64,000 bases of DNA from UBA6663 sp044226485 (GTDB lineage Bacteria > Chloroflexota > Anaerolineae > Anaerolineales > UBA6663). The notes under the pieces were generated by a model. The model was not told where the DNA came from, searched no databases, and was given only the letters and a program-made list of their open reading frames with translations. How positions within the stretch are numbered: the first letter of the stretch is position 1; the number at the start of each line of letters is the position of its first letter. This document shows, one piece after another, positions 8,729 through 17,559 of the stretch. The position numbers and the translations under genes are program-made. The stretch covers positions 124,001 through 188,000 of the forward strand of contig JBGAGY010000011.1 in NCBI GenBank assembly GCA_044226485.1. The letters run 5' to 3'.

Positions 8729-9190
8729 TCAACTCCAAAAGCCGTCATGAACGACACGCGCCTCGGCTTCGACCGTCGGGCCGGCCACGTCCACAGGTCG
8801 CCCGCCGTGAGCCAGCACGTCGCGACACCCGAGCGGCAGCTGATTCGGGTTCGGGCCGGTCAGCGAGTAGAGTTCGGCCTCACTCAGCGCATATACGACG
8901 CGGCCCACGCCGCCCCAGAAGATCGCGCCGGCGCACATCGGGCAGGGTTCGGTGCTGGCGTACAGCGTGCAGGTGGCCAGCTGTTCGGGCGTGTAGCGCC
9001 GGCTGGCGGCGCGCATCAGGTTGGTCTCGGCGTGACCCGTGCAGTCCCGGTCGGTGACGACAGTGTTCTCGCCGGCCAGCAGCTCCTGGCCGTTCGCGTC
9101 GACCAGGACGGCGCCAAACGGATGATTGCCGTGGCGACGCGCGTCAGCCGCGACCTCAATCGCTCGGCGCAGGTAGAAGATGTCATCCAT
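8729..9190 (-). CDS. Nucleoside deaminase (CMP/dCMP-type zinc deaminase)
   Basis: This 153-residue protein of the cytidine deaminase-like superfamily resembles guanine deaminase GuaD or TadA. The zinc site is complete: His53 and Glu55 (GHAETNLM), and Cys83 and Cys86 (EPCPMCAGAIFWGGV). The C-terminal helix after GCRDVLAHGG fits small purine deaminases better than tRNA-specific TadA, whose substrate-loop signature I do not see. The start is ATG 9190. Its stop codon overlaps the region used to start the HAD hydrolase, suggesting an operon. The divergent gene at 9279 shares the intergenic region. Confidence 0.85.
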   Translation of the reverse strand: MDDIFYLRRAIEVAADARRHGNHPFGAVLVDANGQELLAGENTVVTDRDCTGHAETNLMRAASRRYTPEQLATCTLYASTEPCPMCAGAIFWGGVGRVVYALSEAELYSLTGPNPNQLPLGCRDVLAHGGRPVDVAGPTVEAEARVVHDGFWS

Positions 9191-9278
9191 ATTCGCCTCA
9201 CTGGGCCACGTCGGCCAACCAAATGCCTGACTGGATGGTACAACAAGATCACGTTGCCGTTTTCAAGGAGCACCGACC

Positions 9279-9995
9279 ATGCTACCCGAGTCAGACCCCA
9301 TCGATCAGCGTGTGGATCTCGCCCACCTGACCCGCACCGAGTTCGTGAACGCCATGGTTCACCTGTATCGCGGAGAACTCGGCGAGGCGACCGCCTGGCG
9401 GGGCCGAATCGACGCGACCTCGCACTGGGCCGTCGTGCTGAGCGCATCGGCCCTGAGCTTCGTCTTCAGCGACCCAGGCAGCGAACGGCACATCATCATC
9501 CCGATCATCAGCCTCTTCTGCCTCTCTCTGCTGCTGATGGAAGCGCGGCGCTACCGTTTCTTCGACATCTGGCGCTCGCGGGCACGCATCATCGAGATGA
9601 ACTTCTATCGCCCGCTGCTCGAAGGCACCCGCCCGCCCATGCCGGATTGGGCTCAACGGCTCGCTAACGACCTGGCCTGGCCACGCATGCATCTGCCCTG
9701 GTGGGAAGCCGCCGGCCGGCGACTGCGCCGGAACTACGTAGGCATCTTCGCCATCCTGCTTGGAAGCTGGCTCGTGGCGCTGATGACGCACCCCACGCCC
9801 ACCACGTCGTGGTCGGACCTGGTGGAGCGGGCCGCCGTCGGCCCGGTTCCCGGCGTATGGCTGGTTGCCGGGATGGCGCTGCTGTACAGCGGCCTGATCA
9901 TCCTGGCGGCGTACAGCCTGTGGGCCAGCCGCCTGGGCGGCGGATTGCCGGCTGGTCATCCGGGCCGCATGGGCACGCCGCACGAAGACGTGTAG
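9279..9995 (+). CDS. DUF2270 integral membrane protein
   Basis: This 238-residue membrane protein matches the DUF2270 pattern as I remember it. The N-terminal part reads LVHLYRGELGEAT-like (here MVHLYRGELGEATAWR, about 29-44). A pair of membrane helices follows at about 50-85, then a conserved cytosolic stretch (EARRYRFFDIWRSRARIIE, about 88-106), and then two more helices near 145-165 and 190-215. Function is unknown. ATG 9279 has AAGGAG eight bases upstream. It is divergent from the deaminase and convergent with the RarA-C-like gene, with only four bases between stops. Confidence 0.82.
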   Translation: MLPESDPIDQRVDLAHLTRTEFVNAMVHLYRGELGEATAWRGRIDATSHWAVVLSASALSFVFSDPGSERHIIIPIISLFCLSLLLMEARRYRFFDIWRSRARIIEMNFYRPLLEGTRPPMPDWAQRLANDLAWPRMHLPWWEAAGRRLRRNYVGIFAILLGSWLVALMTHPTPTTSWSDLVERAAVGPVPGVWLVAGMALLYSGLIILAAYSLWASRLGGGLPAGHPGRMGTPHEDV

Positions 9996-9999
9996 GCCG

Positions 10000-10575
10000 T
10001 CAGGACAACGCGCCGCTGTCCAGAAGCGCCATGATGCGATCGCGATAGGTCAGGTCGCGAGTTCGAGCCTCTGGCTGCAGTTGGGCGCCGACTTCGAAGA
10101 AGTGGCGTCGGCCGCGACCCATCGCCTGCCCGGCCGATGTATGCATATCGAGCGCGTAGTCCGGGATGGTCGGCCGAACGCCGTCGTGCTCGACGGAATG
10201 GATGACCCAGTTGATCATCTCGTCGCTCGTACGGTCCTTCGGGCACGCGCACAGGAATCGCACAGCGTGGACCGCGAAGAGCTTGCGCTCACCCATGCTG
10301 CGGTCGAAGCCCTTGAGGGTCTGATACAAAGCGTTCAGGAGCACCGGCGCCGACACATCGCCGAATCCGATGTCTTCAACGGCGATGACGAGCAGGCGTT
10401 GCCAGAGGTAATCTTCGAGCGCGGCGCTGGTCAGAATCATTTCGTACGCCAGCAAGACGGCGTTCTCGGTGTGGCCACGCCGGATCTCTTTCTGCAGGGC
10501 CGAGATCACTTGATCCGCCGGCAGATCATGAAAGGTCTTCACCGAAGTCCAGGGATCGCGAGCAAGTGTTGTCAT
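10000..10575 (-). CDS. RarA/MgsA C-terminal-domain-like protein without an ATPase domain
   Basis: This protein of about 191 residues resembles the C-terminal helical tetramerisation part of the RarA/MgsA replication-associated recombination ATPases. Signature-like stretches are LISALQKEIRRGHTENAVL, VIAVEDIGFGDVSAPVLLNAL (split here near residues 68-90) and VRFLCACPKD. There is no Walker A or B motif, so it is not a full RarA. Such stand-alone versions occur, and their role is unknown to me. The ATG at 10575 is preceded by AAGGA with good spacing; the frame extends upstream but reads as low-quality sequence. It lies downstream of the ROK kinase on the same strand, 65 bases away. Confidence 0.65.
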   Translation of the reverse strand: MTTLARDPWTSVKTFHDLPADQVISALQKEIRRGHTENAVLLAYEMILTSAALEDYLWQRLLVIAVEDIGFGDVSAPVLLNALYQTLKGFDRSMGERKLFAVHAVRFLCACPKDRTSDEMINWVIHSVEHDGVRPTIPDYALDMHTSAGQAMGRGRRHFFEVGAQLQPEARTRDLTYRDRIMALLDSGALS

Positions 10576-10640
10576 AGCATCCTTCGTCTTGAGGTATTGA
10601 GCGAACCGCCTATTGAGGGCGGCATCATCTGGCGATGGTG

Positions 10641-11585
10641 TCAGTCGAGCGCCTCGGACGCGAGTGCGACGGCGCCCCACAGCGGAGCCTCGTCCCCGAG
10701 CGTCGCGGGCACGATCTCGACTGAAATGCCCGGCATGGCCGTCGCTGTCGCGGCGGCACGCACCGCGCGCCAATAGCGCGGCCCGGCACCGCTGACGCCA
10801 CCACCCAGAGCAATCCGATCGGGGTTCATCAGGTTCAGGGCATTGCCGAGGCCGACGCCGAGCGAGTGAGCCGCCTGATCGAGCGCCTCCTGAGCGACGT
10901 CATCGCCCTGTTCGGCGGCCAGCGCCACACAACGCGCATCGATTAGACCCAACTCGTTTCCGACAGCTGCGCGCAAGAACGTGCCCCGATCGGGATGGCG
11001 AGCCAGGAGGTCTTGCGCGTGGCGAGCCATCCACGGCCCTGATGCCAGTCGCTCGACGCAGCCCCGGCCACCACACAGGCACTCAGGCCCATCCGGGTCG
11101 ACAGTGACATGCCCGATTTCGCCGGCCAAGCCATCGCGCCCGCGCCACACGCGCCCGTTAAGCACCCAGCCGCCGCCGACGCCGGTGCTGACCGTGACAT
11201 ACAAGAAGCCGAGGCAACCCTGGCCGGCGCCGAAGCGATACTCTCCCAGGGCCGCAGCGTTGCCGTCGTTGTCGATCCGCGCCGGGGCGCCGAACTCGGC
11301 GCTCAGCCGCGCCGCGAGCGGCATCCGCTCCCAACCTGCGACGTGAAATGACTTTTGGACGATGCCCTCAGCACTGTCGACCGGCCCGCCGAAGCTCACG
11401 CCGATCACCAGCGGCGGACGGCCCGCGAGGATCTCGCGCGCCAGGCTGATCATCTGGGCATAGTTATCGGCGGCATCCGAATCGGCGGGCCGCGGCACTC
11501 GGACCACGCGCCGCCACGTGGTAGCGCCCACGGACGCCACACCGACAGCAAGCTTGGTGCCGCCAAAATCGAATGCCAGGATCAT
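10641..11585 (-). CDS. ROK family sugar kinase (glucokinase-like)
   Basis: This 314-residue protein phosphorylates a hexose with ATP and is probably a glucokinase. The N-terminal phosphate-binding motif is LAFDFGGTKLAVG (residues 3-15). IGVSFGGPVD and IDNDGNAAALGE supply the catalytic aspartate region, and the ROK signature VSTGVGGGWVLNGRVWRG is near 150. The ROK zinc site is GEIGHVTVD followed by CLCGGRGCVE, with the expected histidine and cysteines, so this is an enzyme rather than an NagC-type regulator; there is no helix-turn-helix domain. ATG 11585 begins directly at the motif. It sits 34 bases after the membrane-anchored protein gene on the same strand. Confidence 0.9.
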   Translation of the reverse strand: MILAFDFGGTKLAVGVASVGATTWRRVVRVPRPADSDAADNYAQMISLAREILAGRPPLVIGVSFGGPVDSAEGIVQKSFHVAGWERMPLAARLSAEFGAPARIDNDGNAAALGEYRFGAGQGCLGFLYVTVSTGVGGGWVLNGRVWRGRDGLAGEIGHVTVDPDGPECLCGGRGCVERLASGPWMARHAQDLLARHPDRGTFLRAAVGNELGLIDARCVALAAEQGDDVAQEALDQAAHSLGVGLGNALNLMNPDRIALGGGVSGAGPRYWRAVRAAATATAMPGISVEIVPATLGDEAPLWGAVALASEALD

Positions 11586-11619
11586 GTCCGATGCCGGATC
11601 GGTACCCAAATCAGTGGCC

Positions 11620-12615
11620 TCAGCGCACGCCGAGCGCGATGCAGGTCTGCGGGTCTCGGCTCCCGGGCAGGATGCCCAGGCACACGCCGACCATGTCGAT
11701 GCGAGCGGCATCGGGTTCGCCGGCGTCAGTCAGGTAGGTGCGCCCGGCCACGCCGCGATAGCTCCACACCTGCACCTGTCGCAGGAATCGGTCGATGGCG
11801 ACCTGGCCGATCGGGTGCCCGGCCAGACGCGGCGTCAGGAACTGCCCAGCGCCCAGCGTCGCATCCGACAGACCGACCGGCGCCAGGTTCGACACGAAAC
11901 TGATTCGCACCGGCAGGGCCTCATCGGCGCAGGGCTGACCGCTGCACCAGCGAACCAGGAGCTTTTCGGCTTCGGGCCCGATCTCTTTCGTGAGCAGATT
12001 CTCGTCGGCCGCGTCAAAACGCAACGCAAGACGCGAGCCGAAGAACGACATGCGTTCGCCCCAATATGAAGCCGGGATCGGCACTCGCTTCCACTCGCCG
12101 TCGACCTGCTGATAACGCTGATCGAAGCGATAGCGGAACGGCGCGCCTGAGGCGTCCTTGAACGATCGGTAGACCTGGACGTGAGCTTCCTGGAGGTTGA
12201 AGGAGATGAACGCGGTCTCCGGATCCCCAGGCTGAGCGGACAACTCGGGATCGGGCAAGGGGCTGGCCTGGCCCGCATTCACCTGTTGAAGGATCCACTC
12301 CTCCCAGACCGGATCGTCGCCGGCCAGAGAAGCGCGCACCCCTTCAACGTCGCGGGCGTAGGCCGCAGCATCCTCCTGGCGGATCAAAGCCCGGATCGCC
12401 TCCTGAGCGCTGTAGATTTGCCACTGCGACACAGCCCAGTAGGCCAACAACGCAATGAGGAGGACGCCCACCGTCACGAGGATCAACCGGGCATTGAGCG
12501 ATGAACGGCCGTGAACATGCTGCACCGTTCCAACCGTGGGCGCCCGTCGATTGGACGACTCTCCAGAGCCGATTTCCCAGACCAGATCGTCATCATCGTT
12601 CGAATCGTTTTTCAT
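11620..12615 (-). CDS. Single-pass membrane protein of unknown function
   Basis: This protein of about 331 residues has an acidic, disordered N-terminus (KNDSNDDDD) and one strong membrane segment at about 43-63. The rest is a large domain that should be extracytoplasmic. The segment NLQEAHVQVYRSFKD and the following FRYRFDQRYQQVDGEWKR read like a nuclear-transport-factor-2-like or lipoprotein-type beta domain, but I cannot assign a family. Four cysteines (WCSGQPC and VGVCLG with TC) may form disulfides outside the membrane. I chose ATG 12615, with GGTGG upstream, because the acidic N-terminus follows directly. It may be cotranscribed with the ROK kinase downstream. Confidence 0.7.
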   Translation of the reverse strand: MKNDSNDDDDLVWEIGSGESSNRRAPTVGTVQHVHGRSSLNARLILVTVGVLLIALLAYWAVSQWQIYSAQEAIRALIRQEDAAAYARDVEGVRASLAGDDPVWEEWILQQVNAGQASPLPDPELSAQPGDPETAFISFNLQEAHVQVYRSFKDASGAPFRYRFDQRYQQVDGEWKRVPIPASYWGERMSFFGSRLALRFDAADENLLTKEIGPEAEKLLVRWCSGQPCADEALPVRISFVSNLAPVGLSDATLGAGQFLTPRLAGHPIGQVAIDRFLRQVQVWSYRGVAGRTYLTDAGEPDAARIDMVGVCLGILPGSRDPQTCIALGVR

Positions 12616-12712
12616 GATGCCACCAGGGCTGAGGATACCGCCGGCACGCGACTTCGAACAGTCGATGATGTCACATTCGCCGCGGAATCCAATCTCGCCT
12701 GGCGCACCAGGA

Positions 12713-13312
12713 TCATGGTTCGCCAAACAGGCCGAGGCCGCGCGCTTCGAGAAGGCGGGGCTCCAGGTAATCCCACAGCGCCGGGCAGCCGGACCGGATC
12801 GGTGGAGCAACACGCCGCACGACGCGCTCATATGAGATCTCGTTGTCGCGCCAGCTCTGCCCGCCGTTGGCCAGGTTGAGGATCACGGGCATGGCCCGAT
12901 CGGCAGCGTTCGCGAAGCGCGAGTCGATCGTCTCGCCCGCTTCGAACTCCTGCCAGAGCGCAAGGTAGCGATCCGCCACATCGGCGGGTAGGAGGCCAAA
13001 AATGCGTCGAACGGCCTCGAGCTCTGCGGCCTTGCGCTCGACCCAGCCGCCCTCGACGAACGTCAACGTGTCGCCGGTATCGATCTCGCCGATGTCGTGG
13101 ACGAGCAACATCGCGATGACGTGGGCGATGTCGACGGCCGGATCCGCAAACGAAGCCAGCGACAGCGCCAGGAGCGCGATCTGCCAGCTGTGTTCGGCCG
13201 GGTTCTCGAACCGATCGGTGCCGCGCGGTTTGATCTTGCGTGTGACCGTCTTGAGACGATCCACCTCGAGGATGAAGTCCATGTAGGGCTGAAGGGATGC
13301 GGGGTTCGTCAT
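12713..13312 (-). CDS. HD-domain phosphohydrolase (YfbR-like)
   Basis: This 199-residue protein of the HD superfamily is similar to 5'-deoxynucleotidase YfbR and the HDDC2 group, which remove phosphate from deoxynucleoside monophosphates. Metal ligands are His41 (NPAEHSWQIA) and the His72-Asp73 pair (LLVHDIGEIDTGD). The later aspartate is probably in the FANAADRAMPVI helix near residue 145. Length and motif spacing are normal for the family. ATG 13312 is preferred over the further in-frame start at 13351. It lies 67 bases downstream of the DUF2298 gene on the same strand. Confidence 0.87.
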   Translation of the reverse strand: MTNPASLQPYMDFILEVDRLKTVTRKIKPRGTDRFENPAEHSWQIALLALSLASFADPAVDIAHVIAMLLVHDIGEIDTGDTLTFVEGGWVERKAAELEAVRRIFGLLPADVADRYLALWQEFEAGETIDSRFANAADRAMPVILNLANGGQSWRDNEISYERVVRRVAPPIRSGCPALWDYLEPRLLEARGLGLFGEP

Positions 13313-13379
13313 AGCCTTGATTGTCTCATTGCCGCGTGGGCAGGTCCACAAGGTGGGCTCACGACGACTGACGGACGGG

Positions 13380-15977
13380 TCAAGGCAGGTCGGCGCTGAC
13401 GACCCGCAGGATGGTCAGCGACCCTTGCGAGAACGCCACCTCCAGGCAACCGCACGATCGCGTCAGGATGGCGGCATCAGCCGGTATGTCGTAGGCCGAT
13501 TGCTCGAGCGAGCCCACGATCACATACGACACGTCGTAACGCCGAAGCACCTCAGCCACTTCTGCCGGTTCGTTTGTCACGTAGAGCCGGGCCACGTCGG
13601 CTTCACGTTGGGCGAGGTCGCCGGCGCCGCCGGCCCGCCACCGGGCTTCGTGACCGGGCCAACCCAGCACGCCTGGCAGGCCCGTGATCATCGACACGCG
13701 CGAGAACGTGCCGGCCGCCCAATCGTCTCCGCCGATCGCTTCGACGAGGACAGCATTTGGCTCGGCGTGCGTCGACAGCCACGCGGTCGCGGCCCAGTCG
13801 TCGGGATAGGTGCGCGCCAGGTAGGCCATGCCATCCAGCGACGCCGGATCGGTCGTGGCGATCGAGCGGATCGCCAGGCCTGTGTAGATCAAGCCCAGGA
13901 CGACAACCACCATCGTGACAACGGAACCGGTGGTCAGCATCAGGCGTTGACGCCTGGCCTCGGATGATCCACGACGCGAACGCCAACGGTGCTCGGCCAA
14001 CCCACACACGCCGACCCAGGCACCGATGCCACCCAGGATCCAGGCCTGAAATGAGAGCTGCGCCAGCGTGTTCGAGCGCGACCCAAACTCGTCTTGCCAG
14101 TAGATCCATTCGGGAAGCAGAAACGCCGCGCACGCGGCAGCGACCAGCAGGAGGGCTAACGCCGGCACGCGCGCCCCGTGAGCGCCGTCGTCGCGCGCGG
14201 CCGCGGAAGCGGTCCCACGAGGAGAGACTATGACACCTGCCACGCAGAGGCCCACACCAAGCGCTGGAAGCAGCGTTGTCCACCCATCAAGCAGTCGACG
14301 CAATGCCAGGGCACCGAGGCCGATGGATTTCGCAGCCGTCAGATCGCCCGCGAGAGTCGAGCCAGCCACCTGCGTTGGGTTCGCGCCAGATACGATCGCA
14401 ATGGCGCAACCGAACCCCGCTATTCCGAGGGTAGCAGCCCCTGCGGCGAGCGCGGCGCGCCGCCAACGAATCGTGAAGCCTTCCAACGAGATCAGGCCGG
14501 CGAAGAACCACACCACCAACCAGAGTATCGGGAAGTACGCGACGACGGACTGCTGAAGCCGGGTCGGGTCTTCGAGGTTGGGCGCCAGGCGCCAGTCTGG
14601 CGCGGCCAATGTCACGAGGAAGGGAGCATAGGCTGCCAGCCCCAGGGGGATCGGGGCCAACCCAAGCGCAAGGTCCCGGCCGCTGTGCGCAGAAGCCCGA
14701 CGCCAGCCAACGCGCGCCGCCCGCCCGACGAGCGGCGCCAGCACGATCAGGCCGCCGACGATCGGCGCCCACCACAAGCTGACCGAGCTCAGCGCCCCGA
14801 ACCCGGCGGTCGCGGCCATCAGCCAGGTAATCGGCAAGCCCGTTCGGGACGGTCCGTGATCCAAACGCGTGCCGGCGAGTGCCACGCCAAGGGCCAGCAA
14901 TGCCCACGGAAGCCCGAGGACTTGAGGTTCAAGATCGCCGAGAACAAAAGCCCACGCCGGGAAGGCCGTGGTGGCGTTGGGCGTGGATGGACTGTCGCCA
15001 ACTCTGCTGTCATTGACCACGCGGCCGGCCTCATACCACCACCAGAAACCCGGGTCGAGCGTGAGTCGCTCCGGCGCCGATGGCGGAGGTCCGGCGAGGC
15101 CCTGAGTGTCGAGCCATGTCCAGACATCCTGCGTCACCCACTCGACTGCCGGCCGATCCGTGATGCGTGGAGCAACGATGGTCAGATCGGCCAGGGCTCC
15201 GTTGGCGTGGAGGATGGCGAGCACACCGTAGAGGTTACCGGCGACGAGGATTACCACGGGCGCCATCGCGGCCAGCCAGAGCGAGCCGGAACCGATCGGA
15301 GCGCCTGGCCCGAGTCGCTCTTGTACCGGCGCCGCCGCTTCGCGCCAACCGGCCAACATGTTCAGGACGACGGCATAGACGCCGTTGACGCTGAGGGCAG
15401 ACACCGTCGCCACGGCCAGGTTGAACGCGACTGCTGACGGCACTCCGGTGATGGCCGTGAGAAACGCGATGAACACCCAGCCGAAGTAGGGCTGCGCCAG
15501 TGTGCGGCCCGACAGCCACGGATCGAGCGGCGGCCAGACGCGGCTACGCAGAAGCCCGTTGAACAGCGTGAACTCCTCGGGCTTGCCGGTCGCCATGATG
15601 TCGGGATGGTGGGCGCGAACCAGCACACCTGCGAGGAACGCTGCGACGAAAATCGCCTCGGCTAGCCACAAGCTACGCGCGTGTACGCGGAGCGCGTCCT
15701 TCAGCAGAGACCGGCTTGAACCGCCGATCAGGCTGGCAGCCGATCCAAGGGCCACGATGACAACGGCCAGGATCGCGCCTGTCAAGCCGGTCGGGACGAT
15801 GCCCGTCATGGCGACCAGGCCATAGGCAGTCGCGATCGCCAGGAGCCCAACGGGTCGCGCAAAGGTCAGGCCTCGATCGGGCAGCGTGCCCAGATAACGC
15901 GAGGCAAGGGGAAGGCCAAGCATGCCCGCGATGGCCAGCGCGACATACCAGGCGAAAATCCGAAAAATATCGTCCAT
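13380..15977 (-). CDS. DUF2298 (Chlor_Arch_YYY) polytopic membrane protein
   Basis: This 865-residue membrane protein has about 16-20 hydrophobic segments. It matches the DUF2298 family found mainly in Chloroflexota and archaea. Features I recognise are HHPDIMATGKPEEFTLFNG, followed by a long extracytoplasmic loop with RSRVWPPLDPWLSGRTLAQ (the PPxDPW motif). Near the C-terminus, FSRVSMITGLPGVLGW and GHEARWR are also family hallmarks. The overall build resembles GT-C-type glycosyltransferases, so a role in cell-surface glycosylation is plausible but unproven. ATG 15977 opens directly into the first membrane helix. It is a strong taxonomic marker for this window. Confidence 0.85.
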   Translation of the reverse strand: MDDIFRIFAWYVALAIAGMLGLPLASRYLGTLPDRGLTFARPVGLLAIATAYGLVAMTGIVPTGLTGAILAVVIVALGSAASLIGGSSRSLLKDALRVHARSLWLAEAIFVAAFLAGVLVRAHHPDIMATGKPEEFTLFNGLLRSRVWPPLDPWLSGRTLAQPYFGWVFIAFLTAITGVPSAVAFNLAVATVSALSVNGVYAVVLNMLAGWREAAAPVQERLGPGAPIGSGSLWLAAMAPVVILVAGNLYGVLAILHANGALADLTIVAPRITDRPAVEWVTQDVWTWLDTQGLAGPPPSAPERLTLDPGFWWWYEAGRVVNDSRVGDSPSTPNATTAFPAWAFVLGDLEPQVLGLPWALLALGVALAGTRLDHGPSRTGLPITWLMAATAGFGALSSVSLWWAPIVGGLIVLAPLVGRAARVGWRRASAHSGRDLALGLAPIPLGLAAYAPFLVTLAAPDWRLAPNLEDPTRLQQSVVAYFPILWLVVWFFAGLISLEGFTIRWRRAALAAGAATLGIAGFGCAIAIVSGANPTQVAGSTLAGDLTAAKSIGLGALALRRLLDGWTTLLPALGVGLCVAGVIVSPRGTASAAARDDGAHGARVPALALLLVAAACAAFLLPEWIYWQDEFGSRSNTLAQLSFQAWILGGIGAWVGVCGLAEHRWRSRRGSSEARRQRLMLTTGSVVTMVVVVLGLIYTGLAIRSIATTDPASLDGMAYLARTYPDDWAATAWLSTHAEPNAVLVEAIGGDDWAAGTFSRVSMITGLPGVLGWPGHEARWRAGGAGDLAQREADVARLYVTNEPAEVAEVLRRYDVSYVIVGSLEQSAYDIPADAAILTRSCGCLEVAFSQGSLTILRVVSADLP

Positions 15978-16155
15978 TTCAGTTCCGCAAAAATATCGGG
16001 CAGAGTCTAGCGCGAAGCCCGTGTGCCGCCAACACCAACGGCCCGAACAACGTTAGGGGTTGGTTGACCTGCGAACGAACCATCGCTCCGAGTTATGACG
16101 AAGCGAGCCCTTCGCAATACAAATTCTGCAGGCCACCATCAAGGACAGCGAAGTT

Positions 16156-17559
16156 ATGCGAGGTCTCTACATCAAACAATTCGTCGACGAGGGCCTTGGC
16201 AACGCGTCGTACCTGATTGCCTCGGAGGCGACGGGCCGGGCGGCCGTCCTCGACGCCTGGCGGGACGTCGACGCGTATCTTCGCGTCGCCGAGGGACTTG
16301 GGCTGCGCATCGAGTGGGCGCTCGAGACCCACCTCCACGCCGACTTCGTGTCGGGTTCACCCGAATTGCGTCATCGGGTGGATCGGGTCGCCGTCGGCGC
16401 CAGCTCGGGTGCGTTTTCGGAACAGGGGCACCGTCCGCTCGAAGACGGCGACCGCCTATCGCTCGGTGATCTGACCCTCGGTGTGATCAGCACGCCCGGG
16501 CATTCGCTCGAACATATCAGCTACACGCTCTCGCGCGAGCGCTCAGACGATGTCAGCTGCCTCTTCAGCGGTGGCGCTCTGACGGTCGGCGGCGTCGGTC
16601 GCTCGGATCTTCAAGGGCCCCTCCTGGCGCCGTCGCTCGCGGCGGCCCAACACCACTCGCTGCATGAGCGTCTGCTGACCCTCTCCGATCATGTCGTGGT
16701 CTACCCGACGCATGGAGCCGGGTCGCTGTGCGCAACCGGCGCGTCCACCGAGCGCGTCACCACCATCGGGCAGGAACGTAACGCGAACCGCTTTGCCCAA
16801 GCCGTGGATCGTGACCTCTTCGTGCAGCAGGCGCTCGCCGGTTTGCCCCCGTTCCCGACCTACTACGCTGATTTGCCGGACGTCAATCGTCGTGGCGCGC
16901 CATTGCTCGCAAGCCTCAGGCCGACGCCCACCTGGGATCTCGACCACATCGCTCGCTGGCTCGATCAGGGCGGCGCCGTCGTCGACATTCGCCCGGCTCA
17001 AGACTTCGCCCGAGCCCACCTGCCGGGTTCGATCGGCATCCCACTTGAGACGCCGCTTATCGGATGGGCAGGATGGGTGCTCCGCTACGGTGCTCCCTTC
17101 GCGCTCGTCTCGGGAGCCTTCGACGAACAGTTTTCGGCCCTGGTCCAACTACGCCGCATCGGCTACGATGACGTTCGTGGCTGGCTGCGTGCCGACGCCA
17201 CGACCTGGGTCGACCTGGATCGACCACCCAGCCGTTGGAGTGTCGTGTCCGCGCCGGAACTGGCCGAGTGGATGCGATCGTCCCGGCCGCCATTGCTCCT
17301 GGATGTCCGGTCGGAGGACGAGTGGAACAAGGGACACCTACCGCGGGCCGTCCACCTTGAGGCGACGCGACTCGCGCAGGACGCGACGTTGCTTCCCGGC
17401 GACGGCCGTCCGGTGGTGGCTTACTGCGCTCGCGGTCATCGCTCGACTGTCGCGCTCTCGCTGCTCGAGCGCCGCGGCCATCCGGAACTTGCGCTCTATC
17501 CGGATGGGGTCGACGGCTGGTCGCGAGCAGGCTTCAGTGTGGCTGGAGGATCAGATTGA
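16156..17559 (+). CDS. Persulfide dioxygenase-like MBL hydrolase with two rhodanese domains
   Basis: This 467-residue fusion acts in sulfane-sulfur oxidation. Residues 1-240 are a metallo-beta-lactamase fold of the ETHE1/Blh type. The metal site is THLHADF (His59, His61, Asp63), His116 is in STPGHSLEH, and a further ligand lies in LFSGGALTVGGVGRSDL and YPTHGAG. Residues about 265-350 form a first rhodanese domain whose active-site loop reads ALVSG and lacks cysteine, so it is probably structural. Residues about 360-465 form a second rhodanese domain with the active-site Cys424 in AYCARGHRS. It would oxidise glutathione or protein persulfide to sulfite. It overlaps the sulfite oxidase start by four bases. 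Confidence 0.88.
   Translation: MRGLYIKQFVDEGLGNASYLIASEATGRAAVLDAWRDVDAYLRVAEGLGLRIEWALETHLHADFVSGSPELRHRVDRVAVGASSGAFSEQGHRPLEDGDRLSLGDLTLGVISTPGHSLEHISYTLSRERSDDVSCLFSGGALTVGGVGRSDLQGPLLAPSLAAAQHHSLHERLLTLSDHVVVYPTHGAGSLCATGASTERVTTIGQERNANRFAQAVDRDLFVQQALAGLPPFPTYYADLPDVNRRGAPLLASLRPTPTWDLDHIARWLDQGGAVVDIRPAQDFARAHLPGSIGIPLETPLIGWAGWVLRYGAPFALVSGAFDEQFSALVQLRRIGYDDVRGWLRADATTWVDLDRPPSRWSVVSAPELAEWMRSSRPPLLLDVRSEDEWNKGHLPRAVHLEATRLAQDATLLPGDGRPVVAYCARGHRSTVALSLLERRGHPELALYPDGVDGWSRAGFSVAGGSD

Noticed and set aside
8231..9667. Plus-strand frame of about 478 codons across the HAD and deaminase genes
   Set aside because: It is antisense to two genes with intact catalytic motifs and reads through into another frame of the DUF2270 gene.
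14178..15437. Plus-strand frame of about 419 codons
   Set aside because: It is the shadow of the DUF2298 gene on the opposite strand; its composition is rich in arginine and proline, as expected of an antisense frame.
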